Assembly (NCBI GenBank): GCA_944327225.1
Contig: CALVGZ010000018.1
Location: forward strand, 1-40,119
Direction of reading: 5' to 3'
DNA length: 40,119 nt
DNA from: Candidatus Gastranaerophilales bacterium
GTDB lineage: Bacteria; Cyanobacteriota; Vampirovibrionia; Gastranaerophilales; Gastranaerophilaceae
Shown: piece after piece, positions 35,015 to 40,119 of the stretch
Numbering within the stretch: the stretch's first letter is position 1
Layout of the letters: each line of letters opens with the position of its first letter
Made by a program: the position numbers and the translations under genes
Notes under the pieces: generated by a model
What the model saw: only the letters and a program-made list of their open reading frames with translations
Databases searched by the model: none
What the model was told of the DNA's origin: nothing

Positions 35015-36412
35015 ATGACACAAGCATTATTTACGTCTATGACAGGGCTTAATGCGGGAACGCAACAATTAACGGTTGTTTCAGATAATGTTGCTAATAT
35101 GAATACAACCGCATATAAAACTTCTCGTGTTGATTTTCAGGATATCTGGTATCAAACAAAAACAACCGGTACTAATTCGACACAAAATTCTGGCGGTACG
35201 AATCCTTATCAAATAGGTGTAGGTGTTCAATGTGCTGCTATTACTAAAGATTTTGGTGCTGCAAGTACAAATACAACAGGTCGAGCAGAAGATATGGCTA
35301 TAACCGGAAGTGGCTGGTTTACTGTTTTAGATTCTGACGGAAAAGTTTTATTAACAAGGGACGGTTCTTTTACGTTGGATGAAAACGGTTATCTCTGTAC
35401 TGCAAACGGTTCAAAAGTTTTGGGTATGGATCAAAATGTTTCTTTAAATCGTTCCACTACACCAATTAAAGTTCCTACTACTATTAAGGTTACAGAAGGC
35501 GGTACTCCTGTTGCAATGTTTGAACAAATGTTCTGTAATGATTTGAACGGTTTAGGAAGTACTTATAGTGGTATTACTTCCGGTAAATTTAAAATTATAG
35601 CTAATGAGGGCGGTGTAGATACTGAAATTGAAGTTGATTTGGGGGATACTTCAAACAAGACTGTAGGAGATATTGTTGATGCAATAAATGCTGTTGCAAA
35701 TGGGAAATATACTGCTACTATTATTGATGGTGCAATTTCATTTGAGCCTCAAGGTGCTACAACATCTATGAGATTTGAAACGATAGATGAAAAAGATGGC
35801 GGATCAAATTTTGTTGCTGCAACTAATTTAGCTTCAATGCCTATGGTTGATGGAGTTTATACAACAAAACTTATGAATGTTTCTGCCTCAATCGGGCAAG
35901 TTGATGATGTTACTTCAGATTTAACGAAAAATTATGAAAGTTTTTCTGTTGGAAAAGATGGTTTGATGACAGTTACTTATGAAGACGGTTCAAAACTTTC
36001 TATTAAATCTAATGAAGATGGTTCAACTTATTTTTCATACACTGATGCTAACGGTATTATAATTAATGATGATATTCAAAATTCTGGAAACGCTTCATTA
36101 TATGTTGATCCTAATGTATTAGAAAAAGCAAATATGCAAATGCAAATGGCAAAGATTACTAATGATAATGGGTTAGTCGCAGTTGGCAACAATCAATATG
36201 AAATAGGTGTTAACTGTGGTGATGTATTATACACTGCTGCCAATGTAAACGGTGTTGGCGGTATAGTAACCGGAGCTTTGGAATCATCTAATGTTGATCT
36301 TGCTCAACAATTTTCAAATATGATTTTGGCTCAAAGACTTGTTCAAGCAAATTCACAGGTATTTTCAAGTGCCAACAGTATGCTTGAAACATTGGTTTAT
36401 TTGGGTCAATAA
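35015..36412 (+). CDS. flgE: Flagellar hook protein FlgE
   Basis: FlgE subunits form the hook outside the cell. The 465 residues have the axial-protein N terminus SMTGLNAGTQQLTVVSDNVANMNTTAYKTSR with the DNVANMNT(T)AYK signature, the FlgE/F/G mid motif MAITGSGWFTVLDSDGK-LLTRDGSFTLDENGYL, and the C-terminal coiled-coil ESSNVDLAQQFSNMILAQRLVQANSQVF. The middle, variable surface part contains the inserted domains, so hook rather than rod (FlgF/G) is favoured by length and by its place after flgD. AAAGGAAAG lies before the ATG. A hairpin follows the stop, ending the flagellar block. It has no cleavable signal, as expected for type III export. Confidence 0.92.
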   Translation: MTQALFTSMTGLNAGTQQLTVVSDNVANMNTTAYKTSRVDFQDIWYQTKTTGTNSTQNSGGTNPYQIGVGVQCAAITKDFGAASTNTTGRAEDMAITGSGWFTVLDSDGKVLLTRDGSFTLDENGYLCTANGSKVLGMDQNVSLNRSTTPIKVPTTIKVTEGGTPVAMFEQMFCNDLNGLGSTYSGITSGKFKIIANEGGVDTEIEVDLGDTSNKTVGDIVDAINAVANGKYTATIIDGAISFEPQGATTSMRFETIDEKDGGSNFVAATNLASMPMVDGVYTTKLMNVSASIGQVDDVTSDLTKNYESFSVGKDGLMTVTYEDGSKLSIKSNEDGSTYFSYTDANGIIINDDIQNSGNASLYVDPNVLEKANMQMQMAKITNDNGLVAVGNNQYEIGVNCGDVLYTAANVNGVGGIVTGALESSNVDLAQQFSNMILAQRLVQANSQVFSSANSMLETLVYLGQ

Positions 36413-36444
36413 TAATAAAAAATTCTCTTTATTGTCTGTTATTT

Positions 36445-36477
36445 TTTAAAGCACTTTCAATTAGAAAGTGCTTTAAA
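36445..36477. terminator. Hairpin between flgE and the tRNA-Arg gene, shared terminator
   Basis: A perfect 14-bp stem (36445-36458 with 36464-36477) closes a 5-base loop. It lies 33 bases after flgE on the plus strand and five bases beyond the tRNA 3' end on the minus strand, so it could end both transcripts. The T-tract is poor on both sides. Confidence 0.65.
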
Positions 36478-36482
36478 TTATT

Positions 36483-36556
36483 TGTGCCCAATGGGACTCA
36501 AACCCACACTCTTTGGCTTCGGAGACCAATGCTTTATTCAATTAAGCTATGGGCAC
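36483..36556 (-). tRNA. trnR-CCG: tRNA-Arg, anticodon CCG
   Basis: The 74-base gene folds into a full cloverleaf: acceptor GTGCCCA/TGGGCAC, D stem GCTT/AAGC, anticodon stem TTGGT/GCCAA with loop CTCCGAA (anticodon CCG), variable AGAGT, and T stem GTGGG/CCCAT. The discriminator is A and no CCA is encoded. The T loop is TTTGAGT, with T56 instead of the invariant C; the D loop has G18-A19 instead of G18-G19, so a 19-56 pair is kept as A-U. It decodes CGG, a codon that should be rare in this AT-rich genome. The rest of the 36413-36714 gap holds its promoter, the shared hairpin and the dnaJ promoter. Confidence 0.93.
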
Positions 36557-36568
36557 AAAGATATTTTT

Positions 36569-36577
36569 ATTTTAGCA
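36569..36577 (-). promoter_or_regulatory. Extended -10 promoter of tRNA-Arg
   Basis: TGC-TAAAAT on the minus strand (36577-36569) ends 12 bases before the tRNA 5' end, the correct place for a short precursor. It is identical to the nadE extended -10. Confidence 0.65.
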
Positions 36578-36679
36578 GAATTTATATCATTTTAAAATTT
36601 TAATTTTCTACTTTTTCGATTTTATGGAAGTAGTACGTTTAAATATTATGAATTTTTTGTGCTTAATCAAGATTACGAA

Positions 36680-36708
36680 TTGGATTTTTTAAAAATTATC
36701 ATTAAATT
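36680..36708 (+). promoter_or_regulatory. Promoter of the dnaJ-like gene, leaderless geometry
   Basis: TTGGAT (36680-36685), a 17-base spacer and TAAATT (36703-36708) are followed by six bases and the ATG at 36715. No Shine-Dalgarno is present. Confidence 0.55.
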
Positions 36709-36714
36709 ATAAAT

Positions 36715-37641
36715 ATGCTAAAAAGTTACTATGAAATATTGAATGTAAACTCTAATGCAACAAAAACCGAAATAAAAAACCAATATAGAAAATTGGTTAG
36801 AATTTATCATCCTGACGTAAATTCTTCGCTTGAGGCGGAAAAAATTTTTAAGGAAATAAATAAAGCGGCAGATATTTTGCTTGATGACGAAAAAAGAAAG
36901 AATTATGATAAGTATCGTTCAAGCGATAAAATTTTTTATAATAAAAATTCGAGTAATTATACTTTTTCTGATTTATTTAAAACTAAAAAAGACAAACCCA
37001 AAGTAAAAACACCTCAGCCTAAAAATGGCGAAGACATATCCGTTAGTGTAAATATAGATTTTAATGAAGCATTTTTGGGAACATACAGAGTTGTCAATAT
37101 TGCTCATTCTATTATCTGTCCAAAATGTTCGGGGCATAAATTTGTAAATGGTTCAAAGTGCAGCTATTGCGATGGTTTAGGAGAAAAAATATTAAAAAGA
37201 AAAATAACGGTTAAAATTCCACCTTCCATTAAAGATAAAACGAAATTAAGAATAAAAGGCGAAGGACAATCCGGATTATATGGCGGAAAGAACGGTAATT
37301 TATATGTTGTAGTGAATATAGAAAAAAATGATGAATTAAAAATTGAAGACGGTATTGTAAGGTATACTGCCCAAATTAGCCCTTATGAGGCTATTTTAGG
37401 CGGAAATATATCAGTTCCGACATTGTGGGGTGAAGCTGTAATAAAAATTCCACCTTTGACAAAAGCAAATCAAAGTTTTAAACTTGTTGATGTCGGTGTC
37501 TTAAATGAAAAAACTAACAAAAAGGGCGATGAAATTGTTAAAATCTTAATTCAAATACCCTCTGAGATAACCGACGAAGAAATGGAATTGTACAAGAAGC
37601 TCGGTGAATTAAATATAAAAAGAAATGCAAAATACTGTTAA
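36715..37641 (+). CDS. DnaJ-like co-chaperone with reduced zinc module
   Basis: The 308 residues start with a J domain (1-65) with the HPD tripeptide at 32-34, which stimulates DnaK ATPase. There is no Gly/Phe-rich linker. Two beta substrate-binding domains follow (KITVKIPPSIKDKTKLRIKGEGQSG; ISVPTLWGEAVIKIPP). Canonical DnaJ has four CxxCxGxG repeats; here only two CxxC pairs remain (CPKCSG at 135-138 and CSYCDGLG at 150-153), enough for one zinc ion at most. It lies between DnaJ and CbpA types, and is shorter than DnaJ (about 375). No grpE or dnaK is beside it; queE overlaps its end by 17 bases. It is probably a second, specialised J protein rather than the main DnaJ. Confidence 0.88.
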   Translation: MLKSYYEILNVNSNATKTEIKNQYRKLVRIYHPDVNSSLEAEKIFKEINKAADILLDDEKRKNYDKYRSSDKIFYNKNSSNYTFSDLFKTKKDKPKVKTPQPKNGEDISVSVNIDFNEAFLGTYRVVNIAHSIICPKCSGHKFVNGSKCSYCDGLGEKILKRKITVKIPPSIKDKTKLRIKGEGQSGLYGGKNGNLYVVVNIEKNDELKIEDGIVRYTAQISPYEAILGGNISVPTLWGEAVIKIPPLTKANQSFKLVDVGVLNEKTNKKGDEIVKILIQIPSEITDEEMELYKKLGELNIKRNAKYC

Positions 37642-38299
37642 TGAAGTTTATGTAAAGGAAATTTTCACATCAATTCAGGGAGAAGGATTGTATGTTGGCG
37701 AAAAACAGATTTTTGTGAGATTTTGTAAGTGTAATTTGGCTTGCAGATATTGTGATACTGATTTTTCTTTAAAAAATGCAAAAAAATATCTTGATAGTGT
37801 GTTGTTTGATTTTATTTATAGTAAAAATGCCGATGTTGTAAGTTTTACGGGCGGTGAGCCTTTAATGGAAATTGATTTTTTGTATAACTTTTTAAAAAAA
37901 TATAAAGAAAAATTAAATAAAAAGATTTATCTTGAAACAAACGGAACTTTATATAAACAATTAGCTAAAATAATTGATTTTGTTGATGTCGTGTCAATGG
38001 ATATTAAACTTAAAAGTGCAACAGGTGAAGAAAATAAGTTTGATGATAATGAAAAATTTTTAGATATTGCAAATCAAAAAGAAATTTTTATTAAAGTAGT
38101 TTTTGATAATAATGTAACTAATGATGAGATAAGTTCTTGTATACAACTTGCAAAAAAACATTGTAATTTTATTGTTTTGCAACCCAAAATGCCTATTTCA
38201 TCGGCTTTAGAACTTGAAAAAATATACGATAAATTTTATAAAAAATATAAAAACATTCGTCTCATCCCGCAGACACATAAATTTTTAAATTTTTTGTAA
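37625..38299 (+). CDS. queE: 7-carboxy-7-deazaguanine synthase (radical SAM)
   Basis: QueE turns 6-carboxytetrahydropterin into 7-carboxy-7-deazaguanine, on the way to queuosine in tRNA. The 224 residues show FTSIQGEGLYVGEKQIFVRF at the N terminus and the cluster motif CNLACRYC (Cys36, Cys40, Cys43; C-x3-C-x2-C), then CDTDF, SFTGGEPLME for SAM binding and YLETNGTLY. VSMDIKLKSA and LIPQTHKFLN are also typical. The length fits QueE. The ATG lies within the end of the dnaJ-like gene (17-base overlap), so translation is coupled. No queC, queD or queF is next to it. NrdG in this window is its distant radical SAM cousin. Confidence 0.95.
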   Translation: MQNTVNEVYVKEIFTSIQGEGLYVGEKQIFVRFCKCNLACRYCDTDFSLKNAKKYLDSVLFDFIYSKNADVVSFTGGEPLMEIDFLYNFLKKYKEKLNKKIYLETNGTLYKQLAKIIDFVDVVSMDIKLKSATGEENKFDDNEKFLDIANQKEIFIKVVFDNNVTNDEISSCIQLAKKHCNFIVLQPKMPISSALELEKIYDKFYKKYKNIRLIPQTHKFLNFL

Positions 38300-38322
38300 G
38301 AATTTATTTATGTGTAATAATA
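38294..38322 (+). promoter_or_regulatory. Possible promoter of the decarboxylase-family gene
   Basis: TTGTAA (38294-38299) is spaced 16 bases from AATAAT (38316-38321), or 17 bases from ATAATA; the ATG follows 6-7 bases later with no Shine-Dalgarno. The -35 overlaps the queE stop. The hexamers are weaker than at the other leaderless starts. Confidence 0.35.
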
Positions 38323-38328
38323 TTTTTT

Positions 38329-39783
38329 ATGACAGGTATGGTTGAAAATAATAAAATTTCGTTTGCTTCAATAAAAGAAAATTTTTTTGAAAAATTTGAA
38401 AAAATGCCTCATGCTCCTTTGGTTGAAGCTATGTTGAATTATAAAAAAGCACCGATGACAGGTTTTCATATTCCTGGGCATAACAGAGGTTGCGGTATTT
38501 TGCCAGAGTTTTCTAATCTTGTAGGTTCGGATGTTTTATCCATAGATACTACTGATGAATTTGATAATTTGGGAACGTTACATCCTGCTTCAGGGGCAAT
38601 TGAAAAAGCTCAAATACTTGCCGCTCAAGCATTTGGTGCAAGAAAAACATATTTTGTAACCGGTGGTTCAACAATTGCAAATCTTGCATTAGCTTTTGCT
38701 GCAACAAGCCCGTTTGATGAAGTCTTAATCGGAAGAAATTGTCATCGTTCAGTATTAACTGGTTTAATTATATCGGGTGCAAAGGTTAATTGGGTTATAC
38801 CAAAGAAGCTTAGTGATTGGGCGATTTTTGGAAATATTGAAGCATCGGATGTCGAAGAAAAATTAAAAAACAACAGAAATATAAAACTTGTTTGGATTAC
38901 AAATCCCACTTATGAAGGGGTTGTATCAGATGTTAAAAAAATAGCAGAGATTTGTAAACGTTATAAGGCGGCTCTTATAGTTGATGAAGCCCATGGTTGT
39001 TTGTGGAATTTTAATTCAAAATTTCCTAAAACTGCTCTTGAATTGGGTGCGGATGCTGTTGTTCATTCTTTGCATAAAACCGGAGGAGCAATGACTCAAT
39101 CCTCTATGCTTCATATTTCAAAAAATTCAAAATTTGAAGATGAAAAAATAACTCATGCTCTTAAATTACTACATACTACAAGTCCGAGTCTTTTATTGCT
39201 TGCAAGTTTAGATGCTGCAAGAGCCAATCTTCAATCTCAAAACGGGAGAAAAATGCTTGAAAATGCAATTGAAAACGCATTATATTTTAGATTGGAAGCT
39301 AAAAAAATAGAAAAATTACATGTTTTAAGTGAAGATAACCTAGATATTACTAAAATTTTTCTTAAGGTTGACGGTTTAAGTGGTGTTGAGCTTGAATATA
39401 TATTGGAGCATGATTATAAAATTGAAATCGAATCGGCTTCTGATGAAGGTGTTTTGATTCTTTCTAATATCGGAAATACTCGTGCAGAATTTGAGTATTT
39501 AATTAATTGCTTTAAGGAAATTTCAAAGAAAGAATACCCTAAAAAACAAATTAATAACAAGATAATGCCTTTAATAGATCCAGAGATAGTTATGAACTTA
39601 AGAGAAGCTTATTTTGCTCCAAAAGAATATATCGACAAAAACAATGCAGTAGGTAGAATTTCATCTGAAGTTGTTGCACTTTGCCCGCCCGGAATTTCTA
39701 TTTTGCTTCCCGGTGAGATAATTAAAAAAGAGCATTTACCTTATTTATTCAGCTATGAAAAAATTGAAGTAATAAGAGAGTAG
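38329..39783 (+). CDS. Orn/Lys/Arg decarboxylase-family PLP enzyme
   Basis: A fold-type I PLP enzyme of the Orn/Lys/Arg decarboxylase group, 484 residues, cytoplasmic. It has the substrate-entry motif MTGFHIPGHNRG, DEFDNLGTLHPASGAI, the PLP-holding TGGSTIANLAL, IVDEAHGCLW with the cofactor Asp, and the Schiff-base Lys250 in SLHKTGGAMTQ. The C-terminal domain has ALCPPGISILLPGEII. Members decarboxylate lysine, arginine or ornithine to diamines or agmatine, for polyamine or acid-stress metabolism; the substrate is not readable here. It lacks the N-terminal response-regulator-like domain of inducible enterobacterial enzymes and is close to the short cyanobacterial/Bacillus type. Its stop codon abuts the convergent regulator gene. 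Confidence 0.92.
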   Translation: MTGMVENNKISFASIKENFFEKFEKMPHAPLVEAMLNYKKAPMTGFHIPGHNRGCGILPEFSNLVGSDVLSIDTTDEFDNLGTLHPASGAIEKAQILAAQAFGARKTYFVTGGSTIANLALAFAATSPFDEVLIGRNCHRSVLTGLIISGAKVNWVIPKKLSDWAIFGNIEASDVEEKLKNNRNIKLVWITNPTYEGVVSDVKKIAEICKRYKAALIVDEAHGCLWNFNSKFPKTALELGADAVVHSLHKTGGAMTQSSMLHISKNSKFEDEKITHALKLLHTTSPSLLLLASLDAARANLQSQNGRKMLENAIENALYFRLEAKKIEKLHVLSEDNLDITKIFLKVDGLSGVELEYILEHDYKIEIESASDEGVLILSNIGNTRAEFEYLINCFKEISKKEYPKKQINNKIMPLIDPEIVMNLREAYFAPKEYIDKNNAVGRISSEVVALCPPGISILLPGEIIKKEHLPYLFSYEKIEVIRE

Positions 39784-40101
39784 CTATTTTAGACTTAAAG
39801 CAATTGTATAAATTGTTTTTAAGAGTTTTGAGTTATTTTCAAGTATTGAAACAAGTTCTTGAAGCATTTTTTTGTTATCAGGTTTTCTTAAATGTTCAAA
39901 AATAAAAAGTTCAAAAATTTCTACATTTAAACCTTTTGCGATTTTTTCAATAGTTTCTGAATTTGGGTAGTTCTTTCCGTTTTCTATGTTGCTAAGGCTG
40001 GGGATTTCAATTCCAATTTTTTCTGCAAGTTGTTCTTGAGTCAATTTTTTTTGTTTTCTCAGTTCTTTAATTCTTTTGCCAAATAATTTTAAATTGTTCA
40101 T
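39784..40101 (-). CDS. XRE-family helix-turn-helix regulator
   Basis: The 105 residues begin with a Cro/CI-type DNA-binding domain (7-62): FGKRIKELRKQKKLTQEQLAEKIGI-PSLSNIENGKNYPNSETIEKIAKGLNV, with the five helices of the family. The remaining 40 residues are helical and probably dimerise (KMLQELVSILENNSKLLKTIYTI). AAGAGGT is well placed before the ATG. It could be a stand-alone regulator or an antitoxin; no toxin gene is visible in the window, though the upstream side is cut by the window edge. Its stop touches the stop of the decarboxylase-family gene. Confidence 0.88.
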   Translation of the reverse strand: MNNLKLFGKRIKELRKQKKLTQEQLAEKIGIEIPSLSNIENGKNYPNSETIEKIAKGLNVEIFELFIFEHLRKPDNKKMLQELVSILENNSKLLKTIYTIALSLK

Positions 40102-40119
40102 AAAACCTCTTGGCTTATT

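Noticed and set aside
39784-40101. Toxin-antitoxin module at the right edge
   Set aside because: Only a lone XRE regulator is visible; no toxin-like partner is within the window, so a module cannot be claimed.

Overview
This AT-rich window reads as chromosomal DNA from a non-photosynthetic relative of Cyanobacteria, most likely gut-type Candidatus Gastranaerophilales (Vampirovibrionia, formerly Melainabacteria). The assignment is inferred, not proven. It rests on four points: ATP synthase beta and epsilon genes standing alone as a pair, the arrangement known from cyanobacteria; anaerobic enzymes (class III ribonucleotide reductase, FixC/FixX); flagellar genes; and a prepilin with the TLAEALITL-type leader common in that lineage. 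There are no phages, insertion sequences, CRISPR arrays or obvious foreign islands. Nearly all of the window is housekeeping DNA with a few unrecognised genes.

Layout. Positions 1-1252 hold tuf (missing its first codons) and its terminator. Positions 1270-3000 (minus) hold a small DUF378 membrane protein, a 65-residue hypothetical protein and a GT2-GtrA polyisoprenyl-phosphate glycosyltransferase. Positions 3068-6135 (plus) hold fixC, fixX, an internally duplicated 152-residue protein and a TPR protein. Positions 6154-11206 (plus) hold dprA, topA, aroE and a type IV pilin-like protein. Positions 11262-16600 (minus) hold nrdG, nrdD, a Skp/OmpH chaperone and nadE. Positions 16624-19637 hold a GT-C-like membrane protein facing a DUF4127 protein. 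Positions 19678-26873 (plus) are a tightly coupled dcw-type cluster: murF, mraY, murD, ftsW, murG and folC. Positions 26870-29206 hold a divergent pair: an odd GT2-like membrane protein and an MlaE-type permease. Positions 29263-31165 hold atpD, atpC and a terminator. Positions 31291-36477 hold the flagellar hook block fliJ, fliK, flgD and flgE. A tRNA-Arg(CCG), a DnaJ-like protein, queE, an Orn/Lys/Arg decarboxylase-family enzyme and a small XRE regulator finish the window.

How the genes work together. murF to murG carry peptidoglycan precursor synthesis from UDP-MurNAc-pentapeptide to lipid II, and FtsW uses lipid II at the septum. The hook block builds and length-controls the flagellar hook. 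NrdD and NrdG make dNTPs without oxygen. FixC and FixX should pass electrons from an electron-transfer flavoprotein to quinone or the reverse, but FixA and FixB are not here.

The most striking pattern is not a single gene. At least seven transcription-unit-leading genes have a sigma70-type -10 hexamer ending exactly 6-7 bases before the ATG and have no Shine-Dalgarno sequence, so their mRNAs are probably leaderless. Operon-internal genes instead use Shine-Dalgarno sites or stop/start overlaps. Three convergent gene pairs also end with overlapping or abutting stop codons and have no terminator between them.
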